Shown here: positions 1-11,659 of the stretch, piece after piece
Position numbering within the stretch: the first letter of the stretch is position 1
Layout of the letters: every line of letters starts with the position of its first letter
From: CBCOTE01 sp965112965
Lineage (GTDB): Bacteria > Desulfobacterota > Desulfovibrionia > Desulfovibrionales > Desulfovibrionaceae
NCBI GenBank assembly: GCA_965112965.1
Contig: CBCOTE010000006.1
Span: forward strand, 52,980-116,979
DNA: 64,000 bases
Direction of reading: 5' to 3'
Translations under genes and position numbers: made by a program
The notes under the pieces: model-generated
Seen by the model: the letters and a program-made list of their open reading frames with translations, nothing else
What the model was told of the DNA's origin: nothing
The model's database searches: none

Positions 1-3000
1 TTTCATCTATACCATTTCTTTAATCTACATTTCTTCGGCACAATCTAGTATCGGGACATATATCGTATCCTGGGGCGCTAACTCAACTAAGCATAACGGC
101 TGCACCGGCTTACTGTTTTTTTGTGGTCCGGATCTGTAAATGCACTTTTGAGCAACAGTTTTAATAATTGGCATTGGGTTGGATATCGCCCCCCCCCCCC
201 CACTGTACCATATGGATGCCTATAGCTTTTGAACTACCTTTTGTTTTGGACCTACCAAGAATATCTTCTACAAGTTCGATATACAGTAGATGACGTCTTT
301 ATAGTATTACAGGACTAATTCTTTACCTTCTACATCAAACTACGACCGGGCATCGCGGCCGTGATTTGGACTTAGATAACTATATCTGGCAGAATGGCAC
401 TCGTCTAGAGGCCTACTGCGCCAGCGATCATCACCGCTCGTAGCTGCTTTTTATATAATAAGTTATACATCTGTTCTTGACGTCGCTAAGATATACGAAT
501 AATTGGACTTCATCTCCACCCATAAGGAACTGACTGGAGAGTTCAGCCTATACGTCGTTAAATTTAGGTTTGTACATATATTTGACTCGTATCCGTGGCT
601 AAAATATCACCTTGGACGAGTCTTGGGGCTATTAGGCAGACCTGTCACTACTCTCTACCTTTCTTTTTTTGGTCTGCCTGAAGGCTTCAGCGACTTCATA
701 GGTCGCTGCTGTCTGGATGGGTATTTATGTGCTCCTGAGTTGGATGTCTGGTTTCCTCAAAGTATACCTGGTACGGCATTTCGATGGATCGGCTCTCTAT
801 GAGCACCTAGGCTCCATCTTAGCGAGTATCTGGCTGGGGGAATATCTAGTACCCTCAACTATTTCTGGTATGAGGTACATAATTTACCGATGTTCTCTAT
901 TGGCCCACGGAGTTGATATTTTACTTAAATTATTCTAATCAGGAGCAAGAGTGGATTCATAACGGCTATGACAATAATGAGAGTTATGATGTCATTGACT
1001 TTCTTAATTAGCTAAATTGGGTAGTCCATGTTAATTATGCCGGCGCCATCATGGCGATCGAGGAGTTTAAAGCCTAGCCTTAGTTCTTTTGGCACTTTTA
1101 TACTGGCGACTTATGACATCTTTCGAGTACTTTTTTGTATTGCTGTTTAATGCTATAATAACTTTATCTTATCCATACTTTACGTTTTTTTTGGAGAACT
1201 GCGTGCTTAATCTGCTATATGGCGAAGTAGTGTACGGCAATAGGGTGCTTGATTTTTAATCCGTTGATATATGATAACAGTCAGGCTAACCTGCGTATTT
1301 TACTAGCCTATCAATAGGTGCCTACCTAGACATGAAGTTTTTTATAGGAGTCAAGTTCAGGTAGCGGAATGAGTGGAACGAGTGCGGTCAACCAGCCTGG
1401 ATGCTTCTGGACTACCTGGTCATTGTGGTATCCAGGATCTGGTTGGGACCTATATGGCTTCATTGTTTGGAAGCCGGTCATGCACGTCTGCGATCACGGC
1501 TGGACACGACTTCAAATGTTTAGATTTCGTAGTTTATACGCCTCAGTCATCAGTTTACTGCGCAAATGTTCCGCCTAGAGTGGCTTTTACTATAAATATT
1601 AAGTTTTACCTGGGAGATTCCGAATATCGAAGCAGTCTGCTACGGCGGGTCATGGTTGGGCAACTACGGAGAAGCTATGATCAGATCAATCAGCGATGAA
1701 TGTTGGCCAGTCTATTTAAAATTGAACCTGCCGCCTTTGGGACATTGTGTTCTGACTATAAAAATATAGTTAAAAAGATTTTCGTAAAGTACGTGGGATC
1801 GGATAACCTACTAGCAACGGAGTGCTTGGGAAGTGTCTGACGCGGATGATGTCGAGGATGATAGTATTGTCTTTGGGGCGTAGTCAAACTTCTAACTATA
1901 GTTTGAGGAGGATATTATAGTGCTAAAAAAAGGAAGTGAGAGTTTTTCGTTTTGTCTAAATATAGGCAGAAATGGGCGTTTTTTGCCTTTTTTCTCTGTA
2001 TCAACGGATTATATAACATCAGGAAACAGCGGGAAAAGTACCTTAATCGTGACCTAATTGTCATGAAACGCTTTCCTATTACAACTCTTGCCAAGGAGCC
2101 CGTATACATTGCGTTACCTACTTTTTTTTCGACCCCACTATCCACAGATGAGGTACTAATCTGATTTTGTATACAATAAGTTCGTACCCATACTGTCACT
2201 TTTTTTGACCTAATAATGGTGTTTAGAAGGCTTTTATTTTTTTCATAATGCCTATTGATAACTACTCTAGCTAGTATTTACAAGATGAGCCTGAGGTATT
2301 CGACAAATTGAGTTTGAGGCCACCTAGTTAAGGCGGTTACTTCATTTTGTATTAATGTTATTCATGCGTTCCGATTTATAGTTTATCAATATTTTAGTGT
2401 TGTCGTTCTACGATTATATTACCGGCTACATCAGGCGTCTGTGTTGAGAGAGTATTTATGGGGTGGGGAAGATGAGATCTGTTAGCAATTCTAGAGGAAT
2501 GTATGAAAGCCTGTTCGTGTTCCTAGTGCCTTTTTTTGTTCATGCTTGTGCTGGTGGTGGGCGTGCTACTCTCTATCATGTGCACTACACTATTATTAGT
2601 CTGTAATTTTTTAGGCTATGCTCCAAGTTTATTTTTTTTGCGGTCGACCAGATTGCATTATTTTCTGGTATTATAAGTTTATTTTGCTTGGTTTCGGAGT
2701 GTTTTTTACTGGTGTTGATTCTGAGTTTTTTATCTTCTTTTTACTATGGTCTGGCATATATTTTTCATATAAGGCGTCAGGGAACAGCTTCTGGTTGGTC
2801 CGGACTTAGCTCAGACTAGGCAATACATGACTGCGTAAAACTTACGATGGGATGATTCTACAATACGAATCAGCTCTTTTTGATAGTTCTAACATTTATG
2901 TAAAAAATGCTAAGCTGTGAGGATGTTGTATAGCTAATTAACTATACGTAGTTATTTTATTTATTAGCCTTATCCTATTTTACTTGTCCATTCTCTATAG

Positions 3001-6000
3001 ATAAGTTTATTTTTGTCGTTGTTTACAGTGCAGGATTTAATGGCTAGTACGTCAATGCCATTATCTTAGCTGTCACTCTATGGTTTAACTTGGCTTGTTC
3101 CTTCTTTTTTTTTATCCCGGCATAGAAGCGCTGCCTCTGTCAATTTTTTGGCCATGTATATTTTTTTTGCAGGGACAGTTAGCCTTCAGCTTATCGCTTC
3201 AAAACAGTTTAGCCAGAACGCCAACTATTGGTCGTCCTACTCAGGATATGCACAGTTATTGCCACTTACGCTGCTCACGTCTGGAGACAAAACGACTGTA
3301 AGTGGTATGTCGTTTTTCTGGGCTACAAAATAGGCTGGGGCGTGTAACCAGTAGATTAGGCTGTGGGAGCGGTAATGGATTAATGCCTAATATTACGCCG
3401 CTGCATTTGGAGTGAGAATATAATGATGGTGATGCCTATACGCTACATAGGCTAGAACATTTATTGTTATTTCTATGCGATGTTGGCAGTGATTATTTCG
3501 GCGATGTGCGTATTTTTTTTGTAGCTCTTTTTCTGCGTATCAACAGCGGTCGACTAGATGCAGTCTTCTGTCCAGGATACACAGATTGTCAATTCTTCTC
3601 TATATTAGATGGCGGTTTATATCGGGATTATCAGACATGTTTTACTTTGTCTTAAAAGTACGTTTATACGATGTGTTGGTTGAGGTCTATGTCCAATATC
3701 CCAGCTACGGCGGTACTCACATTGCTTAAGAAATTTTCGGTATAATTATATATCGGAACCGGCTCAGTATGCATGTAGATATAGCCTATATCAGTGACTT
3801 TTAATTAAGCATGATAGCTATTGATGAATATGGTGGTATCTAGAATATGTACCAGCTAGGCGATAGTATTTGTGTCATCGATGAAGTCGTGTGCAGATTT
3901 ATAACCAACATGGCACTGCAGCATAATATGCATCCCTTAGTATGGCATGTTCCAAGATTCGATGTTAAACTTTCCTATGGGCAATGTAGACCGATCCGAT
4001 CAGAACTAGTTTTTTTTGGGGGTAGTGTTCAGTTTATTCAGCCTTTGTACTCCAGCTTGGCATGAGTTAGAGTAAGGCCACTTTTAGACAGATGGCCACG
4101 CTGTCTAAATAGGGATAGGATCAAGAGAAGTATCAAGGCCGTACAGAACACCAACACTATTTGTATTTTTCTTATGATCTAAATTTATGGTACAGTCCCA
4201 AGTTTGACTTTATGCTATTTACGGTAGGTCGGCCAATATAGTTCGTATGAGTGTAGACGAACACGGGTGGCAAACGAAACATTTTAATCCAAATATACCA
4301 TTGAGTGAAAGGGAGGTAGTTATTTTTTTTGAACAGGAAGTGAAGGTTGGCCTATAGGATGGTACCGTTCATCAGGCTGGTTACATGGAACAAAAAAGTG
4401 GTGATTGTTTTAGCAGATGCTAAATAGAGGAAGGGTAGCGTATAATTAAGGAAGGCCGGCAGGATCTAAGGCAGAGGTTGTCGTGGTTTATTTTTTTTAT
4501 AGAATTTCAAGCTTTAGCTTTATGATAGCGATTATGCGATGGCCAGCTTGCTGTCATTGAATAATTTAAAGTAGCTTGTTAGTGGTCATAGTTCATAATA
4601 TATGTGGTCCGAATCGGGATTGTGTATTATTCTATTAAGCTTGAATGAGGATGTGGAATAGTGACAAGGTGGGCAATATTGATACGGCCATTTTATCTCT
4701 ATTTCCTTGTATTTTCCTGGGTATGTGCGGTACCAAAGGGTTAGTATTTCAATAGAGTATTTTTATAGTATTGCACATGAAGCGCTACATAGTTTCTTAG
4801 AAAAAGGGGGTGACGTTGATTGTTTGGTTGTGTATGAGTTACATGGCGAGGAGGACGCGGGCTGACTTGACTTTAGTTGTTTAGACGATTGGGCTCGAAA
4901 GGAGACAGCGCGAGGTGGCTGTTAGACTGTTAATCTAAGCCATGTGTTCGTGGACAAATGTGGCCAGTTGAGTAGATCTGATTTTTTTGTCTAAAAAAAA
5001 GTACAGGCAGAAAAGGTAGTTCTTGTTTTATAAGGTTTTGGCTATGGTAACTTACACAGCTTACGTGGCCACGCTACAGGCATTGTAAAATGGGGGCTGT
5101 GATTATTTTTTTGGAATATAGAGCATGGCTATTGGTTCGGGGCGGGGAGACTAAGGAGGCAGTAGATTTGAGCTGTGATAAGCAGGACCATAGTCATGAT
5201 GCCCAAATAGATTAAGGCGAAGATTGGAGACTAGGAAGCATAAATAAAGTCGAGTTCTAGTGCCTCTGCCATCTGGATGCTGGCCTGTGTTCTGTGCGTG
5301 GTCTCGGCCGCCAAGGAAAATACAAGGGCTGAGATAGCAAGCTTAAGGTGGGAGATGAGCAGACCGAAAGTTGATAGCACTAGGGCTGAAAGGTGTAGTG
5401 TAGCCATGGCTGAGCTAAAATTTTTTAGGGTATCGAGGACGCGGAAGGTTTTTCGGTTGATCTAGGCGTTAGTGGCTGCATAGAGTAACTGGCAGTGGGA
5501 GAGATTGTTTTGGCCTTAGTTGGAGCAGCAGCATCTCTTAGAGATGCGGATACCTAGTAAGTTAGCAGCCATGGTACACAGGCCACAAATTTCTAGGGTT
5601 AGAACTCGAGCCGTCTGAGCTAAACTGAAAAGGTCTGCCTGGGTAAAAGGCAGGATGCGTTGAAGTTTAATCGCATTGTCGTGTGTAGCTATTTCGGCTT
5701 GAGCACAGAGTGGTCTTTTAGTAAGGGCTGGAGCGCTCAGATAGACCTAGACGGCTCAGCTGGAACAACTACGGCTTTAGTGCCGGCTAGCTGTAGAATG
5801 GCCGGCTGGAGGTTGATGCCCTTGCTGAAGTTAGATTTTATCTCTGCGTCGAAGCCAAAAAGCGTTTTTTCGGCTAGCAGAGCCAGACTATAGGATCCAT
5901 AATTATAGAATCGTCGCCATCGATATCCAGATAATATTAATTTATAATAGATTAAATTCTCCCCCTTATCTAGTTATTATTTTGGTTTATAGCTCTACAT

Positions 6001-6060
6001 TGCCTGCGAAGTTTTCAGAGCTCGTCGTCCTTGTGCTCTTGGCTAACTGAAAGTAATATG
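1..6060. other. Gene-free stop-rich desert
   Basis: About 6 kb without a believable gene. All frames are broken by frequent stops, and the open stretches are under about 110 codons with no recognisable motif or ribosome site. The sequence carries many T7-T8 runs and one C13 run at 189-201. From about 5250 the base composition becomes more gene-like (see the minus-strand remnant). No tRNA, insertion sequence or repeat array was seen. The most likely reading is old coding sequence eroded beyond recognition. Confidence 0.6.
5230..5895 (-). pseudogene. Unidentified decayed coding remnant
   Basis: Read on the minus strand, this stretch gives protein-like blocks in changing frames. One begins LLAEKTLFGFDAEIKSNF near 5890, another contains AEIATHDNAIKLQRILPF near 5680, and a helical segment with ASIQMAEALELDF lies near 5270. 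Stops and frame changes separate the blocks, so no product can be made from it. The blocks look amphipathic and alpha-helical. I do not recognise the family. The remnant is the best evidence that the desert to its left is eroded genes rather than a different kind of DNA. Confidence 0.35.
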
Positions 6061-6101
6061 GGTTTGCATAAGTTCCAGGTTGTAGATAAACAGAAGGTAT
6101 T

Positions 6102-7109
6102 ATGGTGTTCCCGTTACTCATTACACTGGGCGACCCCAACGGTCTTGGTCCGGAGTTAGTTGTCCGCCTGTTGGCTGATAAGATTCCAGACCGTCCCTTG
6201 GTGCTCTTGGGGCCGGAACAGGCTCTAGAGGTCCATTGTCATCGTCGTGGGATCGATTGTTTTTGGCGTTCACTCCCTGCGCCGTTGTGTCTTAGCGGGC
6301 TTCCTCCTGGTATCTACGGACATACGCCGCCTGAGCTCATTAGTTTCTGGCCTGCGGTGGGCGAGTCGCAGCTTGATGGTGGCCGGGCGGCTGGCGTGTC
6401 CTTAGAACTGGCTAGTTGGCTGCTACATGTCGGCGCGTCCAAGGGTGTGGTCACTCTACCCCTATCCAAAGCTTTGTTTAAGGCTGCTGGTTACAATTTT
6501 TCTGGCCATACCGAATTTTTGGCTACTATGGCGGGTTTGGATCCGGATGCGGTGTGCATGCATCTGTGCGGTCCGATGTTGCGAGTAAGTTTGGTAACTA
6601 CGCATCCACCCTTGGCCAAGGTGACAGAGTTGATCACCTATGAGCGTATCCTGCGAAGCCTGGATTTGACTGGACATTTTGTGATTCGGTTGGGGATCAA
6701 GCCGGCGACTATTGCAGTCTGTGGACTTAATCCGCACGCTGGGGAACACGGGACCATAGGCCGCGAGGAGCTCGAGATCATAGCTCCGGCCATTGCTACT
6801 GCACGGGCCAACGGGGTGGATGCTGTGGGTCCTTTTCCTGCAGATACACTCTTCCACCGCGCAGTTCATGGCGAGTTTGCTGCCGTGTTGGCTATGTATC
6901 ACGACCAGGGCTTGGGTCCGCTTAAGCTCTTGCATTTTAAGCAGACCGTGAACGTCACCCTGGGACTGCCATTTGTGCGTACTTCGGTAGACCACGGTAC
7001 GGGTTTCGATCTGGCTGGCCGGGACGTGGCCGATATTAGTAGTTTTGCTGCAGCTCTGGATATGGCTCAAGAACTATGCGATTCTGAAGGGCATAGGTCG
7101 CACTTATGA
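6102..7109 (+). CDS. pdxA: 4-hydroxythreonine-4-phosphate dehydrogenase family (PdxA)
   Basis: PdxA oxidises 4-phosphohydroxy-L-threonine with NAD and Zn2+ in the deoxyxylulose-5-phosphate-independent branch of pyridoxal phosphate synthesis. PdxA2 relatives act in four-carbon acid sugar breakdown. The 335 residues match the family length. Visible family motifs are the N-terminal ITLGDPNGLGPEL, LPLSK and SGHTEF (residues about 121-140), GLNPHAGEHG near 208, MYHDQGL near 267 and RTSVDHGTGFD near 293; the histidines in these blocks bind metal. The ATG follows AGAAGG by four bases. It is the only intact gene in the left 11 kb and stands directly before two broken genes, with 14 bases to the next start. 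That neighbourhood fits a catabolic PdxA2-type role as well as vitamin B6 synthesis. Confidence 0.9.
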   Translation: MVFPLLITLGDPNGLGPELVVRLLADKIPDRPLVLLGPEQALEVHCHRRGIDCFWRSLPAPLCLSGLPPGIYGHTPPELISFWPAVGESQLDGGRAAGVSLELASWLLHVGASKGVVTLPLSKALFKAAGYNFSGHTEFLATMAGLDPDAVCMHLCGPMLRVSLVTTHPPLAKVTELITYERILRSLDLTGHFVIRLGIKPATIAVCGLNPHAGEHGTIGREELEIIAPAIATARANGVDAVGPFPADTLFHRAVHGEFAAVLAMYHDQGLGPLKLLHFKQTVNVTLGLPFVRTSVDHGTGFDLAGRDVADISSFAAALDMAQELCDSEGHRSHL

Positions 7110-7123
7110 TAACGAGAGAAGGT

Positions 7124-8780
7124 ATGCAAGTAGGCATCGATGTGGGGGGGGGGCACACATACCGATGCCGTAATTCTGGACCGCGGCGAGGTGGTGGCCA
7201 CGAGCAAAGCCACTACGGACCATGAGAACTTGATTATTTCAGTGCGTACGGCGTTGGATAACATTCTAATCGGAGTTGACTCCGCATCCATCAATCGCTG
7301 TAATCTGTCCACTACCATTTCTACTAACGCCATTGTAGAGAATCGGACGGAGGATGTGGGCATGATCGTATCCGCAGGACCGGGTATCGACCCTGGGAAT
7401 TTTCGCATCGGTCGTGGTTACTTTGTCATATCCGGTGCCTTGGACCACCGTGGTAACGAGATACGGTCTTTGGATATTCGAGAGCTAGAAACGGCTGTGA
7501 TCTGTAGTCGGGAGCTGGGCCTGAGGGTATTTTGCTGCGGTAACCAAGTTCTCTACTCGTAATCCGGCCCAATGAACTCTCCATTTTATAACCGACTGAG
7601 TAAGGAGGCCGATTTCGTCTCATTAGGTCATTGTATGTCTAGTCTGCTTAATTTTCCCCGTCGGGTGGCTACAGCCTATTATAACTCCGCGGTCTGGCGT
7701 GTGTACAATTATTTTGTCGTGGCCATAGAGCAGAGCCTGGTTGAGCGCCATATTCAACGCCCGTAAATATTCTCAAGGTCGACGGTGGTACAATATCTTT
7801 AACTTTTTTTAAGGAAAGGCCGGTGGAGGCGATTTTTTCTGGCCCAGCCTCCAGCATCATGGGCATCATTGCCTTGTGCGATATAAAAGAAGACTGTGTC
7901 ATTTTGGATATCGGTGGCACGATCACGGATATCGCTATTTTTGCTGCCGGGTCGCCTTATTATCGAGACTGAAGGTATCGCAGTGGCTTACTTGACGCTG
8001 GTTAAGGCGCTTAAGACGCATTCTATCGGCATCGGCGGTGATTCATGTCTATCCATTGCGGATGGTTGTGTGTATGTTGGGCCGGAACGCAAAGGGTCGT
8101 GTCTGGCCTGTGGCGGTAAGATGCCTACAGTTATGGACGCTTTTAACTTTTTAGGGATTACTAATTTTGGCGACTGTGAAGCCTCGGCAGCCGGTCTTAA
8201 TCGGCTAGCTTTACCCTGGGATCGGTTTACCAAGGTCCTTAGCTTTGGAAGCAGTGATCTATGCTGCAAAAAGCTATATGCCAGACCGTAGTAGGTATGG
8301 TCTGTGAGCTCAACCAGAAACCTGTTTATACTATCCATGAGTTGCTCTTAGACAAAGAGTTCGTTCCATGCAAGTGCTACTGTATGGGTGGGCCATCTTT
8401 GGCCTTCCGGGATTTTTTGATTAAGGAGCTGGGATATGATGTTGAAGTGCCGACACATTATGAAGTAGCTAATGCCATCGGCGCGGCTTTGACGGATTCT
8501 ACAGCAGAACTAGAACTTTTTGCAGATACTAAAAAAAAGAAAGCTATTTGTTCCAGTTCTAGGGGAGGAGCGTAACATTTCAGCGCATTATACCCTGGAC
8601 GATGCGCGACACGATATCCGTGAAATATTTTCCCTGCACCTACAGAGACTGGGGGTATATGATCCAAGTCGGCTTATGGAGATCACCGAGGCCAGCGTCT
8701 TTAATGTGGTGGACTTCTATGGAGTCAGCAGCTGCAATATACGGGTCAAGTGTCAAATCCAGCCGGGGATTATTCGATAG
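7124..8780 (+). pseudogene. Hydantoinase/oxoprolinase family (HyuA-like), frameshifted
   Basis: The remains of a hydantoinase A/oxoprolinase, an ATP-dependent ring-opening enzyme of the ASKHA fold. The start MQVGIDVGG lies at 7124 behind GAGAAGG. A G10 run at 7144-7153 throws the frame just before the expected THTDAVILD. Later family blocks appear in other frames: LNFPRRVATAYYNSAVW near 7650, LKVDGGT near 7775, PVEAIFSGPASSIMG near 7820, VILDIGGTITDIAIF near 7900, GIGGDSC near 8030 and the C-terminal part from 8261. Another shift falls in the A8 run at 8531-8538. At least five breaks make a working product impossible unless the homopolymer errors are sequencing artefacts, which cannot explain all of them. 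Confidence 0.85.
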
Positions 8781-8798
8781 CCGTCACGAGAGGTAAAC

Positions 8799-10119
8799 GT
8801 GCTCGAAGCTAAAAAATCGTCCGGGTATTGTTTTTTCCGGCCTTTGACTGGGCTATAGATACTTACCCACTCCGAGCGCGAGGAGCGGTTGCTCTACACT
8901 TATGATCAACTGCGCGAGGAAGGGCTTTTCGACATTGATGGCATCACCGAGTATAAGCCTGATATTGCCAGTTGTGACGACGTGATACGCACCCATTTTT
9001 GTCTGCCCAGTAATGGATATAGTGGCCACTAAATCGCATCTCATCTCGGCCGGTGGTGCCATTAAGGCTGCCCGGCTAGGCATGGACAAGTGTGAGGCGA
9101 AGGCTTTTTCCTTGGTACGGCCTCCAGGCCATCATGCCATGAAGGTCGTAGAAGGTAACCGTGGCTTCTGTAATATCAACATCGAGGCCGTGATGGTCGA
9201 ATGGGTCCGTGAGCATTATGGAAACAAGCGTGTGGCCATAATTGATACAGACTGTCACTACGGAGATGGTACTCAGGACATTTACTGGCATGACCGTGAC
9301 ACGCTGTTTGTCAGTCTGCACCAGGATGGTCGCACTATCTATCCCGGCTCTGGATTTATCGATGAGTTGGGTGGTCCCAATGCTATGGGTACAACCTTAA
9401 ACGTGCCCTTGCCGCCACATACTGGAGATAAGGGCTTTCTTTATGTTATAGACCATCTTGTGCTACCCGTGTTGGAAGATTTTAAGCCAGATCTGATAAT
9501 CAACTCAGCCGGTCAAGACAATCACTTTACTGATCCAATCACCAATATGAATTTTTTCGGCTCGGGGATTGCACAGCTCAGAAATAAACTCAATCCGGAC
9601 CTGGCTGTGCTTGAAGGTGGTTATTCTATACAGGGAGCGTTACCCTTATGTGAATCTAGGTATCTGTTTGGCCATGGCCGGCCTATCCTTTAACAACGTC
9701 ACTGAATCGGATTTTTCTCCAGACAAGATCCATACTGACGTCCGGATTATGGATCAGATCAAACGTACCGTAGATGAAGTGCGTGGACTCTATTTTAATC
9801 CGCCGTTGTATCCTGTTCAGGGCGAGGTGTGGGGGGGGTATTTTCGTGCATGAAGGATGTATATTACGACACTGATAGTATACGCGAGATCCAGGTGGAT
9901 AGTGTAGTTATATGTGGCGATTGCTCTGGAACGTGTGCAATTTGGGTCTGGAGCACGGTGAGATCTATCTCTTTCTGTGTTGAAATTCCTATAAATGCCT
10001 GCAACCGTTGTCTGGTCATGGGTCACCGCTTGCTGAGAGAATGTCATACCAAAGGCAGCTACTGTACCGTCCAATGCACCAACCGGCTGGAAAAAGAGTA
10101 TGCTCAGTACAAGTTTTAA
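8799..10119 (+). pseudogene. Histone deacetylase/acetylpolyamine amidohydrolase family, frameshifted
   Basis: A broken member of the HDAC/AcuC/acetylpolyamine amidohydrolase family, zinc enzymes that remove acyl groups from amines. The early block FFPAFDW...REERLLYTYDQL is near 8830-8910. The middle 9013-9693 is one open frame with the catalytic RPPGHHAM pair and the metal-binding IDTDCHYGDGTQ. The glycine-rich LEGGYS near 9610 marks the substrate pocket, after which the frame changes. A further shift falls in the G8 run at 9831-9838. The tail near 9900-10119 carries CGDCSGTC and ACNRC, which look like an appended zinc-binding domain. A possible GTG start follows GAGAGG. The break pattern matches that of the hydantoinase gene before it. 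Confidence 0.85.
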
Positions 10120-10199
10120 GCAAGAAGCGGTTGATCGGTATCTGATTTGCGAAGGATGGAAAAAAGAACGTTTTATCTTCTCCTTAAGCCGGAAACGTA

Positions 10200-11271
10200 G
10201 ACAACTTGGGCGGGAAAAATATTTCTTTGTCGTTGCCAAAAAAATATGGATTTCTTTGCCGTCGTAATAGATATGCACCACGTCCGAAAAGCCTAATTGT
10301 AGTTTGAGGTTTTTGTCGAAGCCTACTGTCTTGGCGCTGTCCCGGATGCAGAAAGAAGTCTTTTTTTGTGTGGTGCTATCTATTAGTGCACTAATCCAGG
10401 TCCGCCTTTGGCTATGATTTCTACCTTGTGGACGTAACTAGTGGCGGTTGGTTCTACCTCCAGCGTTGTTCCCTTGAGAACTGTTGTCGCAGGAATTGCA
10501 GTAGTAGGAGTCGGTGTCTTGAGTATCGTCTGAAAGGCGGTGTTTAATTTTCTATTTTTGTTCGACGTTTTGTTTATGAGTACATTGCTGTCGTTTTTTT
10601 GGCTGAAGCGCTACCGCTGGTTCTGTTGTCTTTGTTGTGAGTTTGGTCTTGGCCTCAGTTTTGGTTCGGAGCCGTACTTTGGCTCCAGACTTGGGTGTGG
10701 CATCGAGCTGGACTTGATAGGCAGAATCGTCTGTAGGCTGGACTATGATCTTGGACTTAGTGTCAAAAAAGGAGCCAGCCGATTTTTTAGGTAGATTATT
10801 TAACAGCTGGCTGGGCCGATATGGCATTTGCTTGCATGTCAACTCCCAATCCAGGCGTTGTTTTTGTTCTCGGAGATAGTCCTTGCTCAAATTTGAATGC
10901 CAGAGCGAATAAGGATGGATCAGTGAACTGAGGTTGGGTCGGTATTCATCCTTGGGTCGGTCATGCTGGTAGATTTTGGTCATATTAGATATTTCTAGCA
11001 GTAGGGCCATCTTGCGGCGTTGGGCCTTGACAGTATGCTCCCACTGTCCTGTGGCTGGATTTTTTATCACCTCGAGCCATTCATGGCATTCGTTGTCGAA
11101 TTTACGGAATTGTTTTTTGCCGTTAAACTGGTTCTCCAGCGGAATTACTTTCTGGATACCTGGCTCGACCTCTTGAGTTTTGATCACTCCATACTTTGAG
11201 GAGCAGGCTGTCGCAAAGTAGACAAAAAATAGGACTAATAGAGGTATGTCTGGTAGGGTTTTAAAAAACAT
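10200..11271 (-). pseudogene. Lipoprotein with RodZ-like C-terminal domain, frameshifted
   Basis: The open part (10552-11271) starts MFFKTLPDIPLL and has a lipoprotein signal ending FATACSS, so the mature protein would be lipidated at Cys23 and exported. The middle is charged and Lys/Thr-rich. An A7 run on the coding strand (T7 at 10594-10600) breaks the frame after QPKK. Dropping one A lets reading continue through NTAFQTILK and TTLEVEPTATSYVHK. A second shift near 10400 restores WISALIDSTTQKK, then LQLGFSDVVHIYYDG. That layout (Trp-containing strand, then LG...V.IYYNG) resembles the C-terminal DUF4115 beta domain of RodZ. This is a family resemblance read by eye. The 3' end is approximate, and the gene converges on the HDAC remnant. 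Confidence 0.5.
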
Positions 11272-11274
11272 GTC

Positions 11275-11655
11275 CCCTCCTTAGCAAGGTGTTAACAATT
11301 CTAGAGAGATGCCCATCGAAAATAATAGACAATATGCCTGTAGTCACAGTAAGGCCCTTTGTTTTGTGTCGTACTGTGCACTATATATTTATTATAATTT
11401 TATTGCTGTGTTCATGCAAGTATTTTGAAGATGGGCGGTATGCCTCTGATAGCTATGTAGTGTCAGTGGATCAGAATTTTATTATACTTTATTACGTATA
11501 TGTTTTGTTGATATATCTATAGTCAGATGGGTGAGATGGATGTAGAACATATATCTTTTTAATTCATAGTACCTTAGATATTTTTTTGCAGGACGAAAAA
11601 TAGTATAGTATAGTAGAGAACTTAAAAAAAGCTTCTTTTTTCCTATATAATATCT
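11275..11655. other. Intergenic, short TAGTA tandem repeat
   Basis: About 380 bases without a gene, upstream of the lipoprotein gene and downstream of the glycan block. It holds a short run of the five-base unit TAGTA at about 11598-11616. An A7/T6 near-palindrome centred on AAGCTT near 11630 could be a weak terminator for the minus-strand block. Nothing else was seen. Confidence 0.4.
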
Positions 11656-11659
11656 ATCA

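Noticed and set aside
189..201. C13 run as a phase-variation tract
   Set aside because: No open frame or promoter is attached to it, so there is nothing visible to switch.
1160..2160. DnaA-box-like sequences (TTATCCATA near 1168, CTATCCACA near 2140) hinting at an origin
   Set aside because: Only two single-mismatch boxes in 1 kb, no AT-rich unwinding repeats and no dnaA, dnaN or gidA gene nearby.
10100..10267. A 55-codon plus-strand frame (MLSTSFKQEAVDRY...) after the HDAC remnant
   Set aside because: It overlaps the HDAC end and lies antisense to the better-supported lipoprotein remnant; no family resemblance and no ribosome site.
11620..11645. A/T-rich near-palindrome as terminator of the glycan block
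   Set aside because: The stem is almost all A-T and short; it may form, but it is too weak to call a terminator.
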